Positions 1 to 7,912 of a DNA stretch of 64,000 nt are shown in pieces. The notes beneath the pieces are model-generated. The model was not told the origin of the DNA. It worked only from the letters and a program-made list of their open reading frames with translations, and made no database searches. A program made the translations under genes and the position numbers. The stretch's first letter is position 1. Each line of letters opens with the position of its first letter. The stretch lies in NCBI GenBank assembly GCA_032139905.1, contig JAQJDB010000007.1:620001-684000 (forward strand). The letters are read 5' to 3'. Source of the DNA: Nitrospira sp. MA-1 (GTDB lineage Bacteria > Nitrospirota > Nitrospiria > Nitrospirales > UBA8639).

Positions 1-103
1 CAAAAGTAGCCGTCCAAAGTCAACCTGGCAGGAGTCTGGAGAGCAAACAACGACGGAAACAATAAAAGATAAATATATTTTTCGTTCTTGGGAAGGTGCA
101 ATA

Positions 104-1252
104 ATGCTTGGTGAGTGGTTGTCTGATGTGAACGTATCTCTCAGCTTGTCGATTCTGATTGCAATCTTGTCTTCCCCTTTAATCCGCCTTCTTCAATGGT
201 TGGAGAAATTCGAGGACAAACTTAAGAAATCTGAATTCACACTTGCTGGGATGCGCATGGCATTCTACAAGAAGATGCTCTTTTACCCCATCATGATAGT
301 GTCGGGTTGGGCGTTTTTGGCCTACTTTTTTCTGCCTTTCGCCGTGTTCGCCACATGGGCGGAAGGTACATTCCAACGCGAAGTCACCTCTGATGACACG
401 AACTTAAAATTCAAAGGTATGGTCATTTTTGCCTGTTGGCTTGTGGTGTTCGCTAAGGTTGGATGGTTTCTGCTTAATGATTTTTTCGCTAAAAATCCGA
501 ACCGGGTACCCTCTACGGAGTATTATCAGTCCCCCACGAAAACAAAAATAGATGTTGAGGGAGAATACCCAAGTTATGAGAAAGATGAATTATGGAAATT
601 CAAAATTAAGGATCTATTTCCACATACTGATAATTTATCTAGATATGTCCTCATGGTACTAACAGCTAATGAAGATCTTTCAAATTTTGAGCGATTGAAA
701 TATTTATTGGAGAGTAAAAGCGCATCGTTAGGAAATGATGAAATTACACTGACTAAACAGGAAAGGAGTCAATTTTTTCTGTATAGGCTAAGGCTCGGAT
801 TCTTGCACAATGTTTGGAATGAGATCTTTGAGAAGGGACAAAATACTTCATCGTTTGCGGTTGCTATATCAGAACTTGATAGTGAGGTCTCGCAATCCTA
901 TGAAGAATTTCGCCGGACAATTTTTTCTTGTCGAAGGACCAAGGGAATCTTGGAAAAAATTCGGAACGAATCCTCCTTCCATTACGACCAGAAGAAATTC
1001 AATGAAGCTCTTGAAATTGGGGCAGAAAACCCAGGAGAAATTATTGTAGAAGAGGTAGATGCCCATTTTATTGTTGCCTACCACGTGCTCGATCTGGTTC
1101 AGACTGGACGCCTGTCTCCTGCGGAAATCGCAAAGGTTAGGGAGGAGATAGAATTAATTCAAAACAAATTCCATGCATTTGTGGCTGTGCTATTCCCTGC
1201 CTACCTTAGGAAGCGTTCATTAATGGGCAAGGTTGAGGTCACAAGAAGTTGA
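104..1252 (+). CDS. uncharacterised membrane protein, possibly 5'-incomplete
   Basis: I do not recognise this family. The 382-residue product has three hydrophobic segments near residues 11-31, 58-85 and 105-127, followed by a charged, largely soluble C-terminal part of about 250 residues, so it is probably an inner-membrane protein with a large cytoplasmic domain. An ATG with a GGAAGG-like ribosome site eight bases upstream is used as start. The same frame is open back to base 2 of the window, so the true start may lie outside. Base composition is more AT-rich than the downstream operons, which may indicate acquired DNA. Confidence 0.6.
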   Translation: MLGEWLSDVNVSLSLSILIAILSSPLIRLLQWLEKFEDKLKKSEFTLAGMRMAFYKKMLFYPIMIVSGWAFLAYFFLPFAVFATWAEGTFQREVTSDDTNLKFKGMVIFACWLVVFAKVGWFLLNDFFAKNPNRVPSTEYYQSPTKTKIDVEGEYPSYEKDELWKFKIKDLFPHTDNLSRYVLMVLTANEDLSNFERLKYLLESKSASLGNDEITLTKQERSQFFLYRLRLGFLHNVWNEIFEKGQNTSSFAVAISELDSEVSQSYEEFRRTIFSCRRTKGILEKIRNESSFHYDQKKFNEALEIGAENPGEIIVEEVDAHFIVAYHVLDLVQTGRLSPAEIAKVREEIELIQNKFHAFVAVLFPAYLRKRSLMGKVEVTRS

Positions 1253-1728
1253 AAGTAAAGTGGGAATTCTCTCTGTAGCGGCTTCTTTTATTTAAAAACT
1301 TCGAGTTCCAAATGAGCAAACTCGTTAGGGCATACTCAACTTGGTAAGTAGGCTTGGTTTGACATCATAAGCAAAAAAATACCCGTCGTTCTGACCAGCG
1401 TTGAAAAATATCCGAACTTGAATCGAGGGACAGGGTTGTGGTTGGGTGAGGCGATTCATTTCGTCAAAAAGTCGAAGGGTCGCGCCATGAAGTGGATTTT
1501 GTCAAGCCCCAAAGGGAGACTTTGGAGGCAAGAAAATAGCCTGTCCCTTTCTATTAAACGGAAAACGTGATCCGTATCAAGCTGTGATCACCAGTGGTTG
1601 CTCACTCTCCTCCTTCGCGACCACTCCGCGCAGTCGCCATCAATCGGGCATTGTAGCCACATGTTAGCATGATCCCGGCCAACGTCTGTGACTTGTTGGC
1701 TTCATACGTATTGGGGTATTCTTCGGTC
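1253..1728. other. intergenic stretch, no supported gene
   Basis: No RNA gene, terminator or clear promoter is visible. Only a 42-codon minus-strand frame (1602-1730) overlapping the start of the next gene could be seen, and it is not convincing. The stretch separates the membrane protein from a toxin-antitoxin pair and may be degenerate accessory DNA. Confidence 0.4.
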
Positions 1729-1962
1729 ATGGCTATAACTTGGGAACAATTGGCCGAGCAGGCCATGAGTCTACCGACGGAATCGCGGGCGCGGTTAGCG
1801 GACCTTCTTGTGGAAAGCTTAGATGCCGATGAACTAGGGCAGATTGATCGCCTGTGGGTTGCAGAGGCAACACGCAGGCGCGATGAAGTACGAAGCGGGC
1901 ACGTCGCGCCGATCCCTGGAGACGAAGCTCTTCAGAGGGTGCGAGACGACGTTCGCCGATGA
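1729..1962 (+). CDS. putative addiction-module antitoxin
   Basis: The 77-residue product begins MAITWEQLAEQAMSLP and contains the segment RARLADLLVESLD, typical of short antitoxins of the 'addiction module protein' family that neutralise RelE/ParE-type toxins. I take the internal ATG at 1729 because family similarity begins there; the frame extends 20 codons further upstream. Its last four bases overlap the start of the toxin gene (ATGA), the usual coupled arrangement. No separate DNA-binding domain is evident. Function follows from family and context. Confidence 0.75.
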   Translation: MAITWEQLAEQAMSLPTESRARLADLLVESLDADELGQIDRLWVAEATRRRDEVRSGHVAPIPGDEALQRVRDDVRR

Positions 1963-2258
1963 AATGGGATTTCCACCCGGAAGCTCTGGAGGAATATCGG
2001 GAGGCAGCTCTTTACTACGCCGAGCGTGATCCGACGCTTGCTCTGAAATTCCTCGACACTGTTGAGGATGCCATCCGACGAATTATCGAATCTCCAGAAC
2101 GGTATAGGATCCTCGATGAGGATGTCCGACGTTGTCTCACCCATGTCTTCCCCTATGGGGTTCTGTTTACCATAGAACCGGAGTCTATCCTCATTGTGGC
2201 TGTCATGCATTGTAGCCGCGAGCCGGGATACTGGAAGCGAAGAATCCCACCAGCCTAA
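1959..2258 (+). CDS. RelE/ParE-family toxin
   Basis: A 99-residue protein starting MKWDFHPEALEEYREAALYY. It has the ParE/RelE pattern: an N-terminal helical pair, a central P-x-RYR segment (ESPERYRI), a strand with R-R-x-L near DVRRCLTHVFPYGVLF, and a C-terminal VMHCSREPGYW. Such toxins inhibit gyrase (ParE) or cleave ribosome-bound mRNA (RelE); sequence alone does not decide which. It overlaps the antitoxin by four bases and is probably co-translated with it. The module stands alone with no other mobile-element gene nearby. Confidence 0.8.
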   Translation: MKWDFHPEALEEYREAALYYAERDPTLALKFLDTVEDAIRRIIESPERYRILDEDVRRCLTHVFPYGVLFTIEPESILIVAVMHCSREPGYWKRRIPPA

Positions 2259-2565
2259 CAAGCGACCGAGCACGTATAATGCCTCCCGAAGTTAAGGAAA
2301 GATTAAATGGGAAGGCGTGATTATCATTGGCAATTTTCATTTCAAAGCGTTGCGGTTTATCAGAAGGAGGACAAGCCGTAGGCTTCATTTGCTCTTGAAG
2401 ATGCCAGGCTTATCACAGGGCAGAACCCGGCATCCGGCGGTGCCGTTGCTGAATTCCTGATAGCGGTACTTCGAAAAGTGCCTGAGAGGGCATTCCATTG
2501 TACGCAACACTCGTTGCGGTGGTCTCGCGCCGGTTACCTTGTCACCCTGCTCGGAGGGAAATCCC
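2259..2565. other. intergenic, nothing recognised
   Basis: No gene, hairpin or repeat could be supported here. Only a short ribosome-binding site (GGAGG) just before the cupin gene is visible. Confidence 0.4.
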
Positions 2566-2868
2566 ATGCAATATGTCATACCTAAGAAATTTGCTATTCC
2601 TCTGAATCGCCAAGAGGTTTTTCAGTCATGGAGTCATCGGGGGTATTCGTGCGATCTGTTTGTTGATCCTCCCGGTCGGGAGTGGAATGATTTCGTTCAT
2701 TCGACCAACGAGCTGGTCACCGTTGTTGAAGGGAAATTGCGAATGACCATTGAGGGCGAAGAGATTATCGCGGAACCCGGAGATGAGGTATTCATTCCGA
2801 AAGAAGCCTGTCATTCGGTAAAAAATATTCATCATGCGACGACCACATGGTTGTATGGGTATGATTGA
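2566..2868 (+). CDS. small cupin-domain protein
   Basis: The 100-residue product is a single cupin beta-barrel. The first motif region includes DFVHSTNELVTVVEGKLRMTIEGEE and the second is PGDEVFIPKEACHSVKNI, with a conserved proline-glycine turn and metal-type histidine. The internal ATG at 2566 is preferred because a GGAGGG site precedes it; nine more codons are open upstream. Substrate cannot be told; such one-domain cupins are often sugar- or metal-binding regulators or small isomerases. It has no operon partner. Confidence 0.75.
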   Translation: MQYVIPKKFAIPLNRQEVFQSWSHRGYSCDLFVDPPGREWNDFVHSTNELVTVVEGKLRMTIEGEEIIAEPGDEVFIPKEACHSVKNIHHATTTWLYGYD

Positions 2869-3099
2869 AAGCATAAAGCTTGAGTGTCGTCGGTCAGATT
2901 CCGTCTGCTGAATGGTGAACGATAGATGAAAATCATACGTCCTGGGCGGCGAAGTCGTCCTGCTGGGCACAGATCCTTCGCCGTTGGCTCAGGATGACAA
3001 TGTGATTAATGCCTAACCGAATCAGAATGTGTTCGTTCAATTTCTAAATGGTGATATCGAAGGTTTTGCAAACAATCCGTTACGAACGATTTACGATCC

Positions 3100-3576
3100 A
3101 TGATGCGATTTATCCGTTTGTCCGACTACACCTGGTGGATCTGGTTGTGCCTCGCCTGTTGCTTACTGGCCGGCCTGCTCGTTGACCCGACTTACTTCTT
3201 TCTAGCTATTCTCATCTCAACCATTCAAGCCTTGGTTTTTTTTGCACGCGAAGAAAATGCCTCGTCTTTTCCAGCGCAACTTCGTCTCGCGTATCTGCTT
3301 CTCCTCGTCGTGCTGTATCTGCCGCCACTTCGATTCCTTTATTGGGTTCCGGCTATTGGTACATTGATCCTGTGTTTCACCGGGTACTGTCTGCTGGCAC
3401 GCGGGCTTTCCTTGCTCCCATGGAACCGGGATTCGCCTCTGACAGTTCAGGAAGTTGTCAGGACCTTCAGTGTTCCTCCTAATCTTGATGTCACTCTGCG
3501 AGGCAAACCTGCATCCGGGTGCCCGGGTGGAGTGTGTTCACTGGAAGTGCAAATCGGCAAGTCCGCAAAGGCCTGA
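3100..3576 (+). CDS. uncharacterised small membrane protein with Cys-rich tail
   Basis: The 158-residue product has about four hydrophobic segments (residues ~12-30, 31-47, 63-82 and 84-103) and a hydrophilic C-terminus containing GCPGGVC, a two-cysteine motif that could bind metal or form a disulfide. The tail starts with LTVQEVVRTF. I do not recognise the family. It is single and not obviously in an operon. The start is ATG-ATG; the ribosome site is weak. Confidence 0.6.
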   Translation: MMRFIRLSDYTWWIWLCLACCLLAGLLVDPTYFFLAILISTIQALVFFAREENASSFPAQLRLAYLLLLVVLYLPPLRFLYWVPAIGTLILCFTGYCLLARGLSLLPWNRDSPLTVQEVVRTFSVPPNLDVTLRGKPASGCPGGVCSLEVQIGKSAKA

Positions 3577-4076
3577 GGAGGCGATCACCGATTTGTTAGG
3601 GTACCGGGGAAATTTAAATGTGGATGGAGAAGCACATGGGATATCGTATTTCAAATTGGGGATTCTTTCTGAATTCATTGGTGTTGATTACGTTGGATGG
3701 AACGTAGCCATCCTGAAGGCTGCATGATCAATCTGTGATAATTGAGAAATCATGGTCCTCTCACAAATTCTGGTGCCTGGAATTCACATCATTGGACGTA
3801 GGTTCAAGTCCCGATTCCGATGGCTTATTTCGGTTAGAGGTTTCGTACGCAGGGAGTGTTGAATAATAATTTTCAAGGGCATATTAACCCACAGGCACGT
3901 TGCATATGAGGCCTCGGGGCTGTTCAAAAAAGTTGTCCAGCAAGGCCGCAATCATTTTTGCGCGCAGAGCGTACTTCTAGTACGTGAGCACGGAAAAATG
4001 GCGAGAACGCCGCTGGCGGCATTTTTCAACAGCCCCATGCAGTATTCATTCACTTTACACAACATAGGAGAAGACT
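3577..4076. other. intergenic region holding a palindromic repeat
   Basis: Apart from the repeat listed separately, no gene is supported. A tRNA-T-arm-like string (GGTTCAAGTCC, about 3790) is present, but the surrounding bases do not fold into a tRNA. The last bases before 4077 carry the GGAGAAG ribosome site of the ferritin-like gene. Confidence 0.4.
3917..4036. repeat. 120-bp palindromic intergenic repeat, copy 1 (MITE-like)
   Basis: The ends are inverted repeats: GGGGCTGTTCAAAAA at the left and the complement of GGGGCTGTTGAAAAA at the right. The inner part holds a TACTTCTAGTACGTGAGCA segment and a GC-rich CGCCGCTGGCGGC palindrome. A second copy lies at 6379-6517. Over a 40-base core (3981-4020 versus 6466-6505) the two differ at three positions. 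Such TIR-bounded, gene-free elements are consistent with a non-autonomous mobile element; I recall similar repeats from Nitrospira genomes but could not check. Confidence 0.75.
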
Positions 4077-4364
4077 ATGGCGAGTGTCGGCTATCACGAA
4101 CCCATTGAGGAATTGTCCGATGAAACACGCGACATGCACAGAGCGATTGTCTCGTTGATGGAAGAGCTAGAGGCCGTTGATTGGTATAACCAGCGCGCGG
4201 ATGCCTGCAATGATGCAGACCTCAAAGCCATTCTTCAGCACAATCGAGACGAGGAAAAGGAGCATGCTGCGATGGTGTTGGAATGGGTTCGCCGCAAGGA
4301 CCCTACATTCTCCAAGCATTTGAAGGACTTTCTGTTTACAGAGAAACCCATCGCACACAAGTAG
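4077..4364 (+). CDS. encapsulated-ferritin-type (EncFtn) protein without targeting tail
   Basis: The 95-residue product closely follows the encapsulated ferritin family: HRAIVSLMEELEAVDWYNQR, then HNRDEEKEHAAMVLEWVRR and DFLFTEKPI. Glu30, Glu60 and His63 correspond to the ferroxidase ligands known from the Rhodospirillum rubrum protein (E32, E62, H65). EncFtn proteins form annular decamers that oxidise Fe(II) and normally sit in an encapsulin shell. This protein ends directly after FTEKPIAHK, without the C-terminal extension carrying the encapsulin-targeting peptide, and no encapsulin gene is in the window. It may act as a free ferroxidase or load in trans. Confidence 0.85.
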   Translation: MASVGYHEPIEELSDETRDMHRAIVSLMEELEAVDWYNQRADACNDADLKAILQHNRDEEKEHAAMVLEWVRRKDPTFSKHLKDFLFTEKPIAHK

Positions 4365-4415
4365 CCAGGCAATGTCGATTGGACCGATCTAAGTCAGGAT
4401 TCACTGCATTTGGGG

Positions 4416-4478
4416 TTATTCGGGTGGCTGGCAGAGGGCATGGACTTCCTCGGTGAGGTCAATGCCTACCGGATACCA
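4416..4478 (-). pseudogene. remnant of the 3' end of an Fe-S protein gene
   Basis: On the minus strand this segment reads WYPVGIDLTEEVHALCQPPE-stop. It matches the last residues of the intact Fe-S protein gene that ends at 5167 (WCPVGIDLTEEVHALCQQPS-stop) at about 83% of bases; the cluster cysteine is replaced by tyrosine. It has no start and is only the tail of the gene. With the intact copy it brackets the toxin-antitoxin module at 4605-5088. Confidence 0.8.
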
Positions 4479-4604
4479 GTTGGTGGCCTTTTCAACATTG
4501 AAACCATGGAAGTTTTTGGGATAGAACCTCCATGATTTTGTAGGCGTTTTGGTGTTATGACGCTAAAGCGCCATCATGCCAGTATCATAAGGAGGTGAAA
4601 TTCC

Positions 4605-4838
4605 ATGGGGACAAGTTCTAAACGGTCGACAGTCTACTTTGATGAGAATCTCCATGCGGCTCTAAGACTAAAGGCCGCGCATACTCACCGATCCGTATCT
4701 GACATCGTCAATGATGCTGTGCGAGCAGCTCTCGCGGAGGACCAGGAAGACCTGGCCGCGTTCCAGCAGCGGGCTGGGGAGCCTACTCTCAGTTATGAAG
4801 AACTGCTGAATGATCTCAAGGCTCATGGCCAGTTATAG
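4605..4838 (+). CDS. ribbon-helix-helix antitoxin
   Basis: The 77-residue product starts MGTSSKRSTVYFDENLHAALRLKAAHTHRSVSDIVNDAVRAAL, a clear CopG/MetJ-type ribbon-helix-helix DNA-binding domain (beta strand STVYFDE, then two helices). The acidic C-terminus (residues ~45-77) would wrap the toxin. The start follows AAGGAGGTGAAATTCC, a strong ribosome site. It overlaps the toxin reading frame and is expected to repress its own operon. Confidence 0.85.
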   Translation: MGTSSKRSTVYFDENLHAALRLKAAHTHRSVSDIVNDAVRAALAEDQEDLAAFQQRAGEPTLSYEELLNDLKAHGQL

Positions 4839-5088
4839 GCTGACATTCAAAAAGTCGGTCACCAAAGATTTTCGTTCCACCCCTAACAACGATGTTTCTC
4901 GTATTCTCAAGCGTATTGAAGGTTTAGCGGATCACCCATGCCCGGTCGGTAGTGAGAAATTGTCGGGACAGGAAAAATTTCGAGTTCGCCAAGGAATATA
5001 TCGAATTATTTATGAGATCCGGGACGAGGAGCTCGTGGTTATCGTGATCAAAGTGCGGCATAGACGAGAGGTCTATCAGGACAAGTGA
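4825..5088 (+). CDS. RelE-family mRNA-interferase toxin
   Basis: The 87-residue product (MASYRLTFKKSVTKDFRS) has the RelE fold pattern: N-terminal helices, then LSGQEKFRVRQGIYRIIYEIRDEELVVIVIKVRHRREVY. The basic residues in FRVRQGIYRIIYEI and the C-terminal VRHRREVY are the ones used by RelE for mRNA cleavage in the ribosomal A site. The ATG at 4825 overlaps the antitoxin by 14 bases. The module lies between a 3' remnant and the intact 3' end of the neighbouring Fe-S gene, suggesting insertion by recombination. Confidence 0.85.
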   Translation: MASYRLTFKKSVTKDFRSTPNNDVSRILKRIEGLADHPCPVGSEKLSGQEKFRVRQGIYRIIYEIRDEELVVIVIKVRHRREVYQDK

Positions 5089-5166
5089 ATTTTGCTTCGT
5101 CTCGAATCAATTGGAAAGCGCAATCGGCTCACGTCAATCTCGTTTGTTTCGCCAGTGCGCAACTGG

Positions 5167-6288
5167 TTACGAGGGTTGCTGGCAGAGGGCGTGGACTTCT
5201 TCGGTAAGGTCGATGCCCACCGGGCACCAGGTCATACAGCGTCCGCATCCGACGCACCCCGACATGCCGAATTGGTCGATCCATGACCCTAATTTGTGAG
5301 TCAGCCACATGCGATACCGGTCTTTGGTGGTGGGCCGGAAGTTTTTCCCATGAATGTATCCGTGATCCGAGGTGAAACACGAATCCCAGACCCGAGCATG
5401 TTCCGACTGTTGGTGGTCCAGAGTTGGAGTTTCTTCCACCCCATGACAAAAGCAAGTAGGGCAGACCATCGTACAGTTGGTGCAGGCGAGGCATCGTGCG
5501 GCCACCTCGTCCCATCTGGAGTGATCGTGGGCCTCATATAAACTATGTGGTAGCGAAGCATGCGGAATGGTCCGCGTTTGACTGGCTGCGCAGGCGGCTA
5601 TCCGTTCATCGTCCTGCTGAATCCGGGCTTGAGATGCCACGGCGCAAGCCAGTTGATCCAATACTTCCAGTCCAACGATACTTCCTGCTTGAATTGCAAA
5701 GTCTTCATCGGCCTCCGTCAGGCTGAGATCGTACCCTCCTCGGGCTTTTGGCCCCGTGCCCATTGAGGCGCAAAAGCATGTCTCCAGTGCCCTTGTGCAG
5801 TTGACGGCGATGAGGAAAAGATTGTTCCGTCGCTGTTGATAGTAGGGATCAGGATAGGGACCTTTCAAAAAAATCTGATCTTGAATCCCGAGTCCTGCGA
5901 GATCGCATGCCCTCACTCCCAGCACGGCGGTTCGTGGTATGTCAGGAATGATCTCTTTGGCAGAAAACGTTTTTTCGTTGCGGTCCAGGACTAACAGGGT
6001 TTCTCGTGGCGAAAACACCAGCGGCTTGAGAGACTGTGGGCCGTGAACGATATTGAAATACCGGGCGCTGGGGTCTGGTTCCAGTCGATAGTTTCCTGGA
6101 TGTTGCTGGTCCTTCCATCCGATCGGGAGGTCTTCTTCCCGGGTAATTTCGTCCCATTGAATCGCGCCGTTAGAAAGGACCGGACCCAGGATCCGATAGC
6201 CAAGGTTCTGGAGAACCTGAATCAGTTGTGAAAAATCCTTGCGGAGTAGGAGCGCTGGCGGAGAAGGTTCAAAAGATTCGGTAGCCAT
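5167..6288 (-). CDS. sulfhydrogenase beta-subunit-like 4Fe-4S protein
   Basis: The 373-residue product resembles the HydB/HyhB (anaerobic sulfite reductase A-like) electron-transfer subunit family. The N-terminal two thirds include AVLGVRACDLAGLGIQD and FLIAVNC, typical of that family. The C-terminal third has two 4Fe-4S motifs: CLACTNCTMVCPTC followed by CHG, and CVGCGRCMTWCPVG. Such subunits pass electrons between a cofactor-binding partner and a hydrogenase or reductase, but no hydrogenase catalytic gene lies here, so the partner is unknown. The tail is duplicated as a remnant at 4416-4478. Confidence 0.8.
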   Translation of the reverse strand: MATESFEPSPPALLLRKDFSQLIQVLQNLGYRILGPVLSNGAIQWDEITREEDLPIGWKDQQHPGNYRLEPDPSARYFNIVHGPQSLKPLVFSPRETLLVLDRNEKTFSAKEIIPDIPRTAVLGVRACDLAGLGIQDQIFLKGPYPDPYYQQRRNNLFLIAVNCTRALETCFCASMGTGPKARGGYDLSLTEADEDFAIQAGSIVGLEVLDQLACAVASQARIQQDDERIAACAASQTRTIPHASLPHSLYEAHDHSRWDEVAARCLACTNCTMVCPTCFCHGVEETPTLDHQQSEHARVWDSCFTSDHGYIHGKNFRPTTKDRYRMWLTHKLGSWIDQFGMSGCVGCGRCMTWCPVGIDLTEEVHALCQQPS

Positions 6289-6378
6289 GATTGCCTTTTA
6301 AATTACTGTTGAATATTTAAAATTTTTTCCGTTTCCTCAACCTATGAGGGACCGAGGCTCCCAGAGAACCGTTATCGA

Positions 6379-6517
6379 GTTTTCAAAAATGCCCGTCTAC
6401 TCCTGTCATGAGGCTTCTCGCAGGGAAGGCCGCAGCCACTTGGGCGAGCGGAGCGTATGGAGAAGTACGTGAGCACGGCCAAATGGCGAAAACGCCGCTG
6501 GCGGCCTTTTTCAACAC
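6379..6517. repeat. palindromic intergenic repeat, copy 2 (MITE-like)
   Basis: This copy shares the TACGTGAGCACGG and CGCCGCTGGCGGC blocks with the copy at 3917-4036. Its ends pair imperfectly: GTTTTCAAAAATGCC at the left against the complement of GGCCTTTTTCAACAC at the right. It lies between the Fe-S protein gene and the 3' end of the gene at 6528-7895. Strong secondary structure could reduce read-through between the two. Confidence 0.7.
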
Positions 6518-6527
6518 TCCCTTTAAC

Positions 6528-7895
6528 TTACAGTCCAATGTAACCCCGGAGGATGTTGTAATCGTATGCGGGTTGGCCAGTGCGTCGCCGACCCGGATCA
6601 TGTTGTTCCATTTGGTCGATGATGGCCGCAACCTCTTTCGTGTCCTGTTGCGCAGAGCAGAAATGCCGGGGGCTTTGTCCTTTCAAAAGCGGGGAAGGTG
6701 TTTCGGCCCAATCCAAATAGACGGTTTCAAGCAACGACGCGAGGATCTGTTGCTCTTCTTCTTGGGAGACAATGGTGGGCGGAAGGATATAGGTGTCTGA
6801 TAAGAGATCAACTTCAGGAGTCCGATGCTGAGGGGAGGCAATGGTCTCCCCCAGGAAGTGGAGTGAGAAGCCAAATATTGCCGCCAGTTGATGCTTGACG
6901 ATATTCAGCCGGTCTGGAGCATCGGTTTCCACACATAATTGTGTGGGCGTCAAGGTGAGGCGGGCGACAGGGGATTCTGTGTCACCGGATGGGTTCTGTG
7001 GCGGGAGCCATACCCACGTTAAGGTGTCGGACCCTGAAGCGGATGGCACCGGCTTGCCGGCGTTTTCCTGCATGGGAGTGAATTGATCAAAGCCACGAAG
7101 CCCGTCAGCCAGTGCGCGGAAGTCCTGGTGTTCATACAGAGCGATGGCATAGAGAAAGGTTTCGCCTTGGGTATTTCGATAGTCCATCTGTGAGTCGACG
7201 ACTGTCCAGGCTCCTCGTCGCACCTTGGCGACACTCCACATCATTTCATACCCGTAGCTCTTGGCAAATTCTGCCCATTCTGAAAGGGCGAAATTACCTG
7301 TGCCAATCTCGATTTCCTGTCTTCTCTCATTGGTCAATTTAAAGACGGCTTTTCCCATGCTGGCCGAAAAAACGAGTGGGGGACCAGGTAAACGTATGTC
7401 GGCCAATCCCCGAAGGAGCCTGGTGAGCAGGATCTGTCCAATTTTGTATGGAACCGGTGTCGCGTGGGGGAGAACATCAAATATCTGTTTATCTCCCAAC
7501 GATTGCAGACGGGTCTGAGTCCCCTGCTTTCCGTAAGCCATCTCTTGCACCTCGAGCAGATCCATGTAGGAATGTCGCAAGGAATCCAGCCAGACCCGTT
7601 CCTCTTGCGGGACATGTTCCGTCACCAGGTCTCGCACTTGCTCGATGAGAGAAGCATGGCCGTCAGTCGGGAAATAATCAGCATAGAGGTACCACTTGGC
7701 CAGGTCCTCTTCTTCCGGCAAAGGAGCCAAGGGAGGAACCATGAGTGGATGGAAATAGGGCTGAAGGGCGTGGCTGAGGGCCAGTTGTCGCTGTATCTGA
7801 AAGTCCGGTTGGAGCGATTGATGCTCCAATCGGGTTAACAGACTTCGAAGGCCTTCTTCCGATCCGGCAATAGGGTGAGAGTGATGGTCTGCCAT
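6528..7895 (-). CDS. conserved protein of unknown function, uspA operon partner
   Basis: I do not recognise a catalytic family in this 455-residue soluble protein. No membrane segment or signal peptide is visible. The C-terminal 60 residues (YLDWAETPSPLLKGQSPRHF then NILRGYIGL) resemble the 'W-x-x-TP-x-x-L-x-G-x-TP' tail found in MbcA/ParS-type antitoxins and some SEC-C-type proteins, but the rest does not. It begins 17 bases after the stop of the upstream uspA gene on the same strand, so the two are probably co-transcribed. A GTG six bases upstream of the chosen ATG is an alternative start. Confidence 0.6.
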   Translation of the reverse strand: MADHHSHPIAGSEEGLRSLLTRLEHQSLQPDFQIQRQLALSHALQPYFHPLMVPPLAPLPEEEDLAKWYLYADYFPTDGHASLIEQVRDLVTEHVPQEERVWLDSLRHSYMDLLEVQEMAYGKQGTQTRLQSLGDKQIFDVLPHATPVPYKIGQILLTRLLRGLADIRLPGPPLVFSASMGKAVFKLTNERRQEIEIGTGNFALSEWAEFAKSYGYEMMWSVAKVRRGAWTVVDSQMDYRNTQGETFLYAIALYEHQDFRALADGLRGFDQFTPMQENAGKPVPSASGSDTLTWVWLPPQNPSGDTESPVARLTLTPTQLCVETDAPDRLNIVKHQLAAIFGFSLHFLGETIASPQHRTPEVDLLSDTYILPPTIVSQEEEQQILASLLETVYLDWAETPSPLLKGQSPRHFCSAQQDTKEVAAIIDQMEQHDPGRRRTGQPAYDYNILRGYIGL

Positions 7896-7912
7896 CGTCA
7901 CAGGTTCAGGGT

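Noticed and set aside
1602-1730. 42-codon minus-strand frame (MTEEYPNTYEANKSQTLAGIM)
   Set aside because: It overlaps the antitoxin start through a shared CATG, has no ribosome site and no recognised domain. It may be a remnant but cannot be supported.
3455-3727. 90-codon frame overlapping the end of the membrane-protein gene
   Set aside because: It is out of frame with a better-supported gene and has no domain.
3750-3830. tRNA-like string with GGTTCAAGTCC
   Set aside because: The T-arm stem does not pair and no acceptor or anticodon arm could be built.
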